Assembly: GCF_004404055.1 (NCBI RefSeq)
Contig: NZ_SOHK01000012.1
Location: forward strand, 186,001-250,000
Direction: 5' to 3'
Length of the DNA stretch: 64,000 nt
Source of the DNA: Cryobacterium ruanii
Lineage (GTDB): Bacteria; Actinomycetota; Actinomycetes; Actinomycetales; Microbacteriaceae
Under the pieces are notes generated by a model, which was not told the origin of the DNA, did no database searches, and saw nothing but the letters and a program-made list of their open reading frames with translations. A program made the position numbers and the translations under genes. Shown one piece after another: positions 27,271-35,365 of the stretch (the first letter of the stretch is position 1; each line of letters starts with the position of its first letter).

Positions 27271-27996
27271 ATGAGCACCGGCAACCCCACGCGCCGCCTG
27301 AACTTTGGCTTTCGGGCACCCAAGGTGGCTCCGCGTTCCATCGCGGCCGTCCCGCTCACGAATGAGCAGGGCGTCATCGCGCACATGGCGGCGTCCATTC
27401 TGCTCGACTACCCGACGCCGGCGCGGCGGGCGCAATTCGCGCTGGTGGAGGCATCCGTTCTGAATCTGCCGGGGGAGCTGCACCGCAGCTTTGAGGCGTT
27501 CTTCACGGCGGTCAACACGCTCAGCCAGCAGCAGCTCGAAACGCACTTCACCGCGACCTTCGACCTGAAACGCAAGTGCTGCCCGTACCTCACCTACTAT
27601 GCGGCCGGGGATACACGTCGCCGCGGCATGGCGCTCGTGCGGTTCGTCGAGGCGTACCGGGCCGCTGGCTGGCAGGTTGACGCCGACGAACTGCCCGACT
27701 ACCTGCCGATGGTGCTGGAATTCTCAGCGCTCTCCGACTCCCCGATCGCGCAGGAACTGCTCGCCGCGCACCGCGACGGTATCGAGGTGCTGCGCTCGGC
27801 GCTCGAGAAGTTCGACAGTCCATACGCCCACCTTGTGGAGGCGGTGTGCCTGTCGCTGCCCGTGATCGACGACGAGACCCGCGAACGCTACCTCAACCTG
27901 GTCAACGAGGGGCCGCCAACCGAGACCGTCGGCATGACCTACCTCGGCAATCTGAAACCGTTTTCCGCGCACGCCAACGAGGATGTGAGAGCATGA
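27271..27996 (+). CDS. narJ: nitrate reductase assembly chaperone NarJ
   Basis: The 241-residue protein matches NarJ: HMAASILLDYP near residue 39, then the KRKCCPYLTYY motif and the helical DMSO-reductase-chaperone fold. NarJ helps insert molybdenum cofactor into NarG. No narG or narH lies upstream; instead the sequence meets the end of the truncated E1 operon about 20 bases before the ATG, and no ribosome binding site is visible. The first 20 residues could therefore be altered. It overlaps narI by four bases (ATGA). With no NarGH in view the gene is probably functionless. Confidence 0.85.
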   Translation: MSTGNPTRRLNFGFRAPKVAPRSIAAVPLTNEQGVIAHMAASILLDYPTPARRAQFALVEASVLNLPGELHRSFEAFFTAVNTLSQQQLETHFTATFDLKRKCCPYLTYYAAGDTRRRGMALVRFVEAYRAAGWQVDADELPDYLPMVLEFSALSDSPIAQELLAAHRDGIEVLRSALEKFDSPYAHLVEAVCLSLPVIDDETRERYLNLVNEGPPTETVGMTYLGNLKPFSAHANEDVRA

Positions 27997-28751
27997 CCGC
28001 TTGGGATTACCTGCTCTGGGTCGCTTTTCCCTACGCCGCCTCGGGCGTGTTCGTGGTAGGCCACCTGCTGCGCTACCGCTAAGACCAGTTCGGCTGGACC
28101 TCGCGGTCGAGCCAGACCTACGAGAATCGGCTGCTGCGCTGGGGTTCGCCCATGTTCCACTACGGCATCCTCATGGTGATTGGCGGGCACGTCGTTGGCC
28201 TGTTCATTCCCAAGCCGTGGCTCGAGTTCTTCGGCGTGACCGAGCACATGTACCACCTCGGGGCCACCTGGCTGGGCACTTTCGCGGCCGTCTTGACCGT
28301 GGCCGGGCTCGCCATTCTGATCTACCGGCGTCGCCTGACCAGGCGGGTGCTGCTCGTCACGACGGTGATGGACAAGGTCATGTACGTATTTTTGGCCGGG
28401 ACCATCGCGTTCGGCACGACGGCCACGGTGCTTTACCAGATCTTTGGCGGCGGTTACGACTATCGCGGGTCGATTTCACCCTGGATTCGCTCGCTCTACA
28501 GCTTTCAGCCCGATCCCTCGCTCATGAGCGACGTGCCGTTCTTCTTTCAACTGCACGTACTCACCGCCACGACGCTCTTTCTGCTCTGGCCGTTCACTCG
28601 CCTGGTGCACGTGTTCTCCGCGCCGCTCGGCTACCTCGTGCGGCCCTACGTGGTCTACCGCTCGCGGGACAACCCCCGCGGTGCGGGGTCGAGGGCACCG
28701 CGTCGCGGCTGGGAAAAGAGCGAGCGTCCGCTCGAGCGGTCGCGCAAATAA
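27993..28751 (+). pseudogene. narI: nitrate reductase gamma subunit, interrupted by a nonsense codon
   Basis: Reading from ATG 27993 the frame gives a typical NarI start (LLWVAFPYAASGVFVVGHLLRYR). It then hits TAA at 28080-28082, where other NarI proteins have Tyr (RYRYDQFGW). The same frame resumes at once with DQFGWTSRSSQ and continues with all later membrane segments and haem-ligand histidines (for example MFHYGILMVIGGHVVG) to 28751. A single base change (TAC or TAT to TAA) explains it. The haem b anchor of the nitrate reductase is thus lost unless read-through occurs. The rest of the sequence is well kept, so the mutation is probably recent. Confidence 0.9.
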
Positions 28752-28769
28752 TGGCACGATACTGGCTGC

Positions 28770-29126
28770 ATGACACTACGAATTAAAAGAGCGTATGAGG
28801 CGGCATCCGCTTCCGATGGATGCCGGGTGCTGGTTGACCGACTTTGGCCACGCGGCGTCTCCAAGGAGCACGCCGCGCTCGACGAGTGGCTGAAAGACGT
28901 TGCACCGTCGCCCGCGCTGCGCACATGGTGGAAGCACGACCCGAAGCGAATGGACGAGTTCGCGCTGCGCTACCGCGCCGAACTCGACGGCAACGCGCCA
29001 ACCCAGGCGGCCGTCCAGGAGTTGCGTGCGCTCGCCGCGGGGTCGCAGGTCACGACTCTGATCTACGGGGCCAAGGACCCGCGGGTGAACCACGCGCGGG
29101 TGCTCGCCGAATACCTAAAGGAATAA
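28770..29126 (+). CDS. DUF488 family protein
   Basis: The 118-residue protein shows the DUF488 hallmarks: DGCRVLVDRLWPRGV, WLKDVAPS and TLIYGAKD. Members are small soluble proteins of uncertain function that often sit near nitrate/nitrite or stress genes. It follows the narI pseudogene by 18 bases on the same strand. Confidence 0.85.
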   Translation: MTLRIKRAYEAASASDGCRVLVDRLWPRGVSKEHAALDEWLKDVAPSPALRTWWKHDPKRMDEFALRYRAELDGNAPTQAAVQELRALAAGSQVTTLIYGAKDPRVNHARVLAEYLKE

Positions 29127-29263
29127 TCGACGCACCGGTCCACAATTCGCGCGGAGGAATACTGAGCCAGCTTTCGGCCTTGGGTCAAGAGCGCCCGCAC
29201 GTGGAGGGGGATCTCGAAGGGGCTCCCAGCATGCGGGCCAGGGGGCGTCAGCGTGTAACACAA

Positions 29264-30676
29264 ATGACAACAGAAAGTGTCGAACCAGTGTCTTCAGTAA
29301 TTCCCGTCAGCACCCGCCGCAGCAGACTTCCCAAATGGGTGCGCTCATTCGGCGTTCAGATCATCGCCGCGCTCATCATCGGCCTCGGCCTGGGTCTGTT
29401 GGCCAAATACACCGGCAGCACCGAAGCAAACCCCAACGGGCTCGGTGCCACCTTGAAAATTATCGGGTCGAGCTACGTCTCGCTGCTGCAGGCAGCCGTC
29501 GTGCCGCTCATTTTCACGGCCGTGGTCAGTTCGATCGCCAACCTGCGCCAGGTGTCCAACGCGGCAAAACTAGCCTGGAACACCCTGCTCTGGTTCGCAA
29601 TCACCGCCTTGATCGCCGTTCTGATCGGCATCGGACTGGGAGTTCTGGTGCGGCCGGGAGCAGCAACCGGCATCACTGAGAATGCCGAATACGCCGGCAA
29701 GACCGGTGATTGGTGGGCTTTCCTGACCGGGCTGTTCCCGAAGAACTTCCTCGGTCTGGGCGCGAGCACCAATGTCGTCGACGGCATCGCGACCACCAAC
29801 ATCAGCTTCAACGTGTTGCAGATCCTGGTCATCGCCATCGTGGTCGGCATCGCCGCGTTGAAGGTGGGCAAGGCGGCCGAACCCTTCCTCAACCTGAACG
29901 CATCCGCTCTCGCGGTCATTCAGAAGGTGCTGTGGTGGATCATTCGCATCGCGCCGCTCGGCACGATCGGTCTGATCGGCAACGCGGTCGCGGTGTACGG
30001 CTGGGACACCATGGGTTCCCTCGGCAAGTTCGCGGTCACCATCTACATCGGCCTGGTGTTGGTATTGTTCGTCGTCTACCCGATACTGATCAAATCGCAC
30101 GGTCTGTCTGTGAAGCAGTACTACTCCGGCGTGTGGCCGGCGGTTCAACTCGGCTTCGTGTCGCGCTCCTCCATCGGTACCCTTCCACTGACGCAGCGCG
30201 TAACCGAGCGCAGCCTCGGTGTGCCTCGCGGCTACGCATCCTTCGCCGTTCCGCTCGGAGCCACGACCAAAATGGACGGGTGCGCGGCCATTTATCCGGC
30301 CGTCGCCGCTATTTTCGTCGCACAGTTCTTCGGTATCCAGCTGGACCTCACCCAGTATCTGCTGATCGTGCTGGTCTCCGTACTGGGAAGCGCAGCAACG
30401 GCGGGCACCACGGGTGCCGTGGTCATGCTGACGCTGACGCTGTCGACGCTGGGACTGCCGTTGGCCGGGGTGGGCCTGCTGCTGGCCATCGACCCGATCA
30501 TAGACATGGGCCGTACCGCGGTCAACGTTGCGGGACAGGCGCTCGTGCCCACCATCGTGGCCAAGCGTCAGGGCATTCTCGACGAGTCACTCTATAACGC
30601 GCCGCGCACCGCGCAGCCGTTCACGGACGACTCGGCAGAAATAGCGTCCCGGGAACCGGCCGACACGCGGGTCTAG
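29264..30676 (+). CDS. dicarboxylate/amino acid:cation symporter (DAACS)
   Basis: The roughly 470-residue membrane protein matches the GltP/DctA family. It has eight or so membrane segments, a hairpin region with SRSSIGTLPLT (serine-rich re-entrant loop), the unwound-helix motif GATTKMDGCAAIYP, where family members often have NMDG, and a second hairpin (AATAGTTGAVVML). It likely imports glutamate, aspartate or C4-dicarboxylates with Na+ or H+. The motif GATTKMDG differs slightly from the usual GATINMDG, so substrate is open. Start ATG 29264 is chosen; ATG 29231 with GAAGGGG upstream is possible. Confidence 0.87.
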   Translation: MTTESVEPVSSVIPVSTRRSRLPKWVRSFGVQIIAALIIGLGLGLLAKYTGSTEANPNGLGATLKIIGSSYVSLLQAAVVPLIFTAVVSSIANLRQVSNAAKLAWNTLLWFAITALIAVLIGIGLGVLVRPGAATGITENAEYAGKTGDWWAFLTGLFPKNFLGLGASTNVVDGIATTNISFNVLQILVIAIVVGIAALKVGKAAEPFLNLNASALAVIQKVLWWIIRIAPLGTIGLIGNAVAVYGWDTMGSLGKFAVTIYIGLVLVLFVVYPILIKSHGLSVKQYYSGVWPAVQLGFVSRSSIGTLPLTQRVTERSLGVPRGYASFAVPLGATTKMDGCAAIYPAVAAIFVAQFFGIQLDLTQYLLIVLVSVLGSAATAGTTGAVVMLTLTLSTLGLPLAGVGLLLAIDPIIDMGRTAVNVAGQALVPTIVAKRQGILDESLYNAPRTAQPFTDDSAEIASREPADTRV

Positions 30677-30700
30677 GTCTACCTGGCTCTCAGGTCGCTG

Positions 30701-30757
30701 TGAGGGGGCGCAGATCGATCTACAACCGGTCTCGGGAGGTCAATTTGCGCCCCCTCA
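30701..30757. terminator. 12-bp perfect inverted repeat after the symporter gene
   Basis: TGAGGGGGCGCA (30701-30712) and TGCGCCCCCTCA (30746-30757) are exact reverse complements with a 33-base loop. They lie between the symporter gene and the converging zinc-ribbon gene. There is no T-run, so it may act as a factor-dependent or bidirectional terminator. Confidence 0.5.
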
Positions 30758-30775
30758 ATCGTTAGCCCCGCCGGC

Positions 30776-30910
30776 TCAGCTCGGAGAGACCACGGTGCCG
30801 CAGCGCCAGCAGGTGGCCGGCAATCCGCCGGAGACGTAGGCGCCGCACTCCGGGCAGACCTGTTCGAGCCAGCAGACCGGGTCGCCGCCGATGGGTTCCT
30901 GTGTGGTCAC
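30776..30910 (-). CDS. 44-residue zinc-ribbon protein
   Basis: A short frame from GTG 30910 to TGA 30776 encodes 44 residues with two zinc-knuckle pairs, CPECG and CWRCG, separated by ten residues (GAYVSGGLPAT between). A further Cys lies at position 13 (VCWLEQ). The Cys spacing and the acidic, hydrophobic rest are those of a treble-clef or rubredoxin-like small zinc protein. It lies just downstream of narK on the same strand. Function unknown; coding status is supported by the motif and the absence of a competing frame. Confidence 0.6.
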   Translation of the reverse strand: MTTQEPIGGDPVCWLEQVCPECGAYVSGGLPATCWRCGTVVSPS

Positions 30911-30992
30911 TGTTCCAGTATGACCCCCGGGCAGAGAAAGACCCGGGGCACCCCGCTGGAGGAGAGGGGGTCCCGGGTGGCCGGAGGGAGCG

Positions 30993-32318
30993 TCAGCTCG
31001 GGTTGGGGGCGCCGGGGCGGGCGTAGTAGAACCAGGCCAGGCCGGTGCAGAGCACGCAGAACGCCGAGCAGCCGATGAAGAAGGCGGTAGGGCTCATGGC
31101 CGTGAGGGCCATGCCCACGATGAACGGGCCGAAGGCGGCGATCGCGGCGGTCCAGCCGATCGCACCGCCGGCCTGGCGCTTGGGGAAGATCATCGGCATC
31201 TGCTTGAACGTTCCGGCGTTGGCCAGTCCGGAGAAGAAGAAAATGATGATCATGCCGGTGAGAAACCCGGAGAACTCGTCGACGCTCGTCGGCGTAAGGA
31301 ATAACACCGTGACCAGGGTGCCCACGGCCATGCCGGCGCCGCCGATGAACGTGAAGATGGCGCCGCCGAAACGGTCGCAGAGCGGGCCGGAGGCCGCGCG
31401 CACCAGGGCGCCGACGACGGGGCCGATGAAGGCGAAGGCGAGCGGGTTGGGCGCGTCGGGAAAGTCGCCGTAGACGTTGAGGATGATCAGGCCCATCTGT
31501 GCGGCCAGGCCGCTGAACGCGCCGAAGCTCATCAGGTAGATGGCGGTCATGATCCAGGTGTGCTTAACCGTGAAGATGTCGAGCTGCTGCCGGAAGTTGG
31601 CCTTGATCGGCACGCGCTTCAGAAAGAGGAGCGCGAGGACGACAGCGAGGATCACCCAGGGAATGAGCACGAGCCCGCCGTTGTGCAGCCAGACCAGCTC
31701 GCCGTTCGAGTCGCTCTCCGGGGTGAGCGCGATGGTGCCGAGCAGACCGAAACCGACGACCCACGGGGTGAGCAGCTGGATGAGTCCGATGCCGAAGTTG
31801 CCAAGCCCAGCCTGCAAGCCGAGCGCTGTTCCGGCGAGGCGCTTCGGAAAGAAATAAGTGGTCGAGGCCATGAAACCCGAAAAGCTGCCACCGCCGATCC
31901 CCGCCGCAAACGAGAGGGCGAGCAGCACCCAGTAGGGGGTGGACACGTCGCGGGCAACGAGGGTCCAGCCGATCATCGGCAGCAGGAGCAGCGCGCTCGA
32001 GAGGGCGACGAGCACCCGGGTGCCGAGGATGGGCGGTAAGAACATGAACACGAGCCGCAGCAGGCCGGCCGCAAGGCCGGGCAGCGCGACGAGCCAGTAC
32101 AACTGGCTGGTACTCAGGTCGAAGCCTATGTCGTTGAGCCGCGGCGCGATCGCGCTGACCAGGTACCAGGCGGCGAAACCGAGGGTCATGCTGAAGGTGG
32201 TGATCCACAGGGTGCGCCAGGCGAGGTGCGAATCCCACGTTTCGTCGTGTTCCGGATCCCAGTTGGAGAGGTCCGGCTTGAGCGTGGACGTGACGCGTGG
32301 GGGTAAGACGGTTGACAT
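30993..32318 (-). CDS. narK: nitrate/nitrite transporter (MFS, NarK type)
   Basis: The 441-residue protein has twelve hydrophobic segments and the NarK-type signatures: the first nitrate-signature-like loop AAGIGGGSFSGFMASTTYFFPK and the second FFFSGLANAGTFKQMPMIFPKRQ. It starts at ATG 32318 behind GAGGAAG; the longer open frame upstream is not membrane-like. It should import nitrate or exchange it for nitrite. With narGH missing and narI broken in this window it may serve assimilation or an enzyme elsewhere. Confidence 0.9.
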   Translation of the reverse strand: MSTVLPPRVTSTLKPDLSNWDPEHDETWDSHLAWRTLWITTFSMTLGFAAWYLVSAIAPRLNDIGFDLSTSQLYWLVALPGLAAGLLRLVFMFLPPILGTRVLVALSSALLLLPMIGWTLVARDVSTPYWVLLALSFAAGIGGGSFSGFMASTTYFFPKRLAGTALGLQAGLGNFGIGLIQLLTPWVVGFGLLGTIALTPESDSNGELVWLHNGGLVLIPWVILAVVLALLFLKRVPIKANFRQQLDIFTVKHTWIMTAIYLMSFGAFSGLAAQMGLIILNVYGDFPDAPNPLAFAFIGPVVGALVRAASGPLCDRFGGAIFTFIGGAGMAVGTLVTVLFLTPTSVDEFSGFLTGMIIIFFFSGLANAGTFKQMPMIFPKRQAGGAIGWTAAIAAFGPFIVGMALTAMSPTAFFIGCSAFCVLCTGLAWFYYARPGAPNPS

Positions 32319-32504
32319 GGGCTTCCTCGGTTGTTCTGTCGGGCAGGCGGCCCGTTGCATGACCCAGCTTGTTCGTTTGCCGTTCGGGGTGCATCGCGCA
32401 AACACCGTGACAAATGATTCCAGCGACAAGCGGATGCCGGCGGCATCCGCTTGTCGCTGGCACTTGGCCCGTTTGCTCGCGATGGGTCGCGGTACTGTGG
32501 AACG

Positions 32505-33020
32505 GTGAAAACTCAGCTCAAACTTGGGGCCGAACTCGGGGCCGTCGTGATAACCGTGTCTGATCGCTGTTCGCGCGGCGAACGCGAAGATCGGTCGGGT
32601 CCGGCCGCCGTCGATGCGCTCGGGGACGTCGGCATTCCGAGCGGGCCGCCCCGAGTGGTGCCCGACGGCATCGAGAGCGTGGCCGGGGCTATCTCGGCCG
32701 CGCTCGGCGACGGCGCCCGCCTCGTCGTGACCACCGGCGGTACCGGGGTCTCGGCCCGGGACCTCACGCCCGAAGGCACGGCGACCCTGCTGCACACGAT
32801 CCTGCCGGGTATTTCCGAGCGGATGCGCGCGGTCAGCGTCGCGACGATTCCCACCGCGATGCTGTCCCGCGGCATCGCCGGCATCGCCGATTCGGTCGGC
32901 AACAACGGTGCCCTCGTCGTGAACCTGCCCGGCTCGGCCGGTGGGGTGCGTGACGGTGTAGCCATCCTCGCGCCGCTCGTGCGCCATATCATCGACCAGC
33001 TCGACGGCGGCGACCACTGA
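32505..33020 (+). CDS. mog: molybdopterin adenylyltransferase (MogA/MoaB type)
   Basis: The 171-residue protein is a MoCF-binding domain with ITVSDRCSRGEREDRSG, the TTGGTGVSARDLTPE loop and LPGSAGGVRDG. It adenylylates molybdopterin to prepare it for molybdate insertion by MoeA. GTG 32505 is the start. Its stop overlaps the moaE start by one base. Confidence 0.88.
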   Translation: MKTQLKLGAELGAVVITVSDRCSRGEREDRSGPAAVDALGDVGIPSGPPRVVPDGIESVAGAISAALGDGARLVVTTGGTGVSARDLTPEGTATLLHTILPGISERMRAVSVATIPTAMLSRGIAGIADSVGNNGALVVNLPGSAGGVRDGVAILAPLVRHIIDQLDGGDH

Positions 33021-33478
33021 TGGGGGCGCCTGCGTTTGGGTCGGATTCAGGGCACGATTCGCTCGGCTTTGCCGTCGTCACCGAGTCGCTGCTCGATGTC
33101 GACGCGCACGTGACGGCCGTTTCGAAAGTCACCCACGGCGCCGTGGTGACGTTCATCGGGCAGGTGCGCGACCACGATCCGGATGCTTCCGGTCGCGTCA
33201 CGGGCCTCGATTACAGTGCGCATCCCGACGCGGGGCGCATTATCGGTGAGATCGCGCACCGGGTGCGGGGGCAGCATCCGCTGGTCGTGTTGGCGGTCAG
33301 TCACCGCATCGGACACCTCGACGTGGGCGACCTCGCTCTCGTCGCTGCGGTCGCGAGCGCGCATCGCGGCGACGCCTTCGCGGCCTGCGAGAGCCTGGTC
33401 GAGGCAGTCAAGGCCGAGGTCCCGATCTGGAAGAAGCAGTACGAGGTCGACGGAACGCATTCCTGGGTCGGTCTGTAA
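33020..33478 (+). CDS. moaE: molybdopterin synthase large subunit
   Basis: The 152-residue protein has the MoaE motifs VTFIGQVRDHD, LDYSAHPDA, HRIGHLDVGD and the catalytic lysine region PIWKKQYEVDGTHSWVG. It transfers sulfur from thiocarboxylated MoaD onto precursor Z. It is co-transcribed with mog and converges on the moaD gene. Confidence 0.9.
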   Translation: MGAPAFGSDSGHDSLGFAVVTESLLDVDAHVTAVSKVTHGAVVTFIGQVRDHDPDASGRVTGLDYSAHPDAGRIIGEIAHRVRGQHPLVVLAVSHRIGHLDVGDLALVAAVASAHRGDAFAACESLVEAVKAEVPIWKKQYEVDGTHSWVGL

Positions 33479-33500
33479 CTTTCTACCGGGGTGAACGGGA

Positions 33501-33740
33501 CTAACCGCCGGCGAATGGGGGGAGTACGTCGACGGTGTCGGTGGGCGCGAGCGTGACCGCGTCGTCGCTCGCGCGGGCACCGTTCACGAGCAGGGAACAC
33601 AGCCCGAGCACGCGCATGAACTCGCTTCCGTAGCGCACGCCGAGCTCGGTGCGCAGTTCGCCGATCGTGCTGGCATCGACCGTGGCCGTCTCGGCCCGGG
33701 CCGCTTCGGCCGCGCCGGCAAAGAATCGCAGGGTCGCCAT
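33501..33740 (-). CDS. moaD: molybdopterin synthase small subunit (ubiquitin-like)
   Basis: The 79-residue protein has the beta-grasp ubiquitin fold and ends PPFAGG; the terminal Gly-Gly is adenylylated by MoeB and then carries the thiocarboxylate sulfur. It is the last gene of a minus-strand run moeB-moeA-moaC-mobA-DUF6457-moaD and overlaps the preceding gene by one base. It converges on its partner moaE. Confidence 0.9.
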   Translation of the reverse strand: MATLRFFAGAAEAARAETATVDASTIGELRTELGVRYGSEFMRVLGLCSLLVNGARASDDAVTLAPTDTVDVLPPFAGG

Positions 33741-34012
33741 CAGAGCTTTCCGGGCGCCCAGTCGCGAGCGAGTTCGCTCGCGGCGGCGCAGGCAGCTTCG
33801 ATATCGGCGCCGGTTCCGCCGTTTTTTGCGGCGGCGAGGCCGATCAGAAAGGTGCTGAGCGGCGCGGCCGGCCGGGCCACACTATGGGCAACATCGCGGG
33901 CCACGTCGAGCAGGTCGCCCACGGGTACGTCGGCCGGGTCGAGTTGCAGGCGATCGGCGAGGGCCGTGAGCCACTCGTCGAGCGCTTCGGGAGGCAGCGG
34001 TACAGAGCTCAT
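33740..34012 (-). CDS. DUF6457 protein in the molybdenum operon
   Basis: The 90-residue helical protein (EALDEWLTALADRLQLD ... VAHSVARPAAPLSTFLIGLA ... CAAASELARDW) is found in actinobacteria next to, or fused to, MobA. It overlaps mobA by four bases and moaD by one, so it is made together with them. Its role is unknown; a MobA accessory role is suggested only by position. Confidence 0.75.
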   Translation of the reverse strand: MSSVPLPPEALDEWLTALADRLQLDPADVPVGDLLDVARDVAHSVARPAAPLSTFLIGLAAAKNGGTGADIEAACAAASELARDWAPGKL

Positions 34013-34701
34013 TCGGGGTCACTCCTCGGGTCGGGCTGAATAGCACCGTTCAAGCGGGCGGTGCTGCTCTTAACATCCTGCCACGTGTCCACGTCGGTTC
34101 CGGCTTCGGCTTCGTCGCGCAGCCCGTCGAGGTGCAGGCCGGCGAGCAGCTGACGCATGCTGGCACCGTCCACACGATCGCCGAGGCGGGCCACGGCCGC
34201 GCGCAGGGCGGGTGCGCGGTACATTGCGGCGAGCCACTGCGCGCGGCCGGTGCTGTCGACGAGGTGCACGCCGTCGACGGTCGGTGCGTTTGCCGTTTCG
34301 TTCGCCGCCTCGAGGGCGGATGCTGCCACGGCCAGCAGGCGTGCGGCATCCGCTCCCCAGGGCAGATCGCAGGCGAGCACGAGCAACCAGCCGGCGGGTT
34401 CATCAACATTCGACGCGAGCGCGGTGAGGCCGGCCGCGATGCCGGCCACGGGGCCGCCGAACGGTGGGTCTTCCAGGGCCCAGGTGAGCGCGTCACTCGG
34501 TTGGTCGGCGGCGGCGGACCGGGCGGCGGGCGGGCCGACGATTACGGCGTGCCGGGCGACCGGGCGGGCGTCGAGTACCCGGGAGAGCAGGGTGCGTCCG
34601 GCCACCTCGACCGCGGGTTTGAGTGCGCCGCCTAGCCGGCTGCCGCGGCCGCCGGCGAGCACGATCAGGTCGATTGTGAGGCCGCTGGGATGGGCGCTCA
34701 T
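34009..34701 (-). CDS. mobA: molybdenum cofactor guanylyltransferase
   Basis: The 230-residue nucleotidyltransferase has the GTP-binding start LIVLAGGRGSRLGGALKPAVEV and the metal-binding ACDLPWG. It attaches GMP to Moco to form MGD, the form used by DMSO-reductase-family enzymes such as nitrate reductase and formate dehydrogenase. Keeping it suggests at least one such enzyme elsewhere in the genome. It is separated from moaC by 154 bases that hold the candidate small RNA. Confidence 0.88.
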   Translation of the reverse strand: MSAHPSGLTIDLIVLAGGRGSRLGGALKPAVEVAGRTLLSRVLDARPVARHAVIVGPPAARSAAADQPSDALTWALEDPPFGGPVAGIAAGLTALASNVDEPAGWLLVLACDLPWGADAARLLAVAASALEAANETANAPTVDGVHLVDSTGRAQWLAAMYRAPALRAAVARLGDRVDGASMRQLLAGLHLDGLRDEAEAGTDVDTWQDVKSSTARLNGAIQPDPRSDPE

Positions 34702-34724
34702 GTGGCGAGCTCAGCGCATGCGCG

Positions 34725-34826
34725 CGCCCCATTTGGGTAGCTGCTACGGTAACCGGCGTAGCGGCTGCCCAAATCGAGCGCGGCAATGACCGTACGAGGC
34801 CAGGCGGGTGCCGGGCCTCCGTTTTG
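34725..34826 (+). ncRNA. candidate small RNA: 18-bp hairpin plus terminator
   Basis: Between mobA and moaC the + strand has an 18-bp hairpin with arms 34731-34748 and 34757-34774 and an 8-base loop. Sixteen pairs are Watson-Crick and two are G-U in + sense; on the - strand those two become C-A mismatches, so the + strand is the better RNA. About 20 bases later GAGGCC-A-GGC-GGGT-GCC-G-GGCCTC then CGTTTT (34796-34825) forms a terminator-like hairpin with a T tail. No + strand gene is nearby. The 5' end is a guess, and no known RNA family is recognised. Confidence 0.4.
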
Positions 34827-34855
34827 AGGGAAGAATGTGCGGGAAACGAGCAGGG

Positions 34856-35365
34856 TCACGCGCGCAGCCAGTCGCCGCTCTTGCCGCCGCTCTTGGCGAG
34901 CAGGCGCACGTTCTCGATCGTGACGGATTTGTCGAGGCCCTTGACCATGTCCACGACGGCGAGCGCGGCGACCGAGACGGCGGTGAACGCCTCCATTTCG
35001 ACGCCGGTGCGGTCGGCGGTGCGCACGGTGGCGGTGATGCTGACGCCGTCGTCCTCGACGATCAGGTCGACGACGGCACCGTGCACGCCGATCACGTGCG
35101 CGAGGGGGAGCAGGTCGGCGGTCTTCTTGGCGCCCTGGATTCCGGCGATGCGGGCCACGGCGAGCACGTCACCCTTGGGCGCGGTGCCGTCGCGGAGAGC
35201 GGCGATCACTCTCGCGCCGCAGCGCACGAAGCCGGCGGCAGTGGCGCTGCGAACGGTCGGCACCTTATTGGTCACGTCGACCATGCGGGCCTGTCCGGCC
35301 GAGTCGAGATGGGTGAACAGCTGGGCGGGCACGGCCGCGCCGGTCGTGTCGGTGGTGTGCGTCAT
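34856..35365 (-). CDS. moaC: cyclic pyranopterin monophosphate synthase
   Basis: The 169-residue protein has the MoaC motifs [45 protein letters not shown] and [23 protein letters not shown]. It converts the MoaA product to precursor Z. moaA itself is not in the window. ATG 35365 overlaps the moeA stop by four bases; the open frame upstream is only antisense shadow. Confidence 0.92.
   Translation of the reverse strand: MTHTTDTTGAAVPAQLFTHLDSAGQARMVDVTNKVPTVRSATAAGFVRCGARVIAALRDGTAPKGDVLAVARIAGIQGAKKTADLLPLAHVIGVHGAVVDLIVEDDGVSITATVRTADRTGVEMEAFTAVSVAALAVVDMVKGLDKSVTIENVRLLAKSGGKSGDWLRA

Noticed and set aside
27846-28082. Separate 78-residue protein upstream of the longer narI piece
   Set aside because: From 27993 it is simply the first 29 codons of narI before the nonsense codon; upstream codons overlap narJ in another frame.
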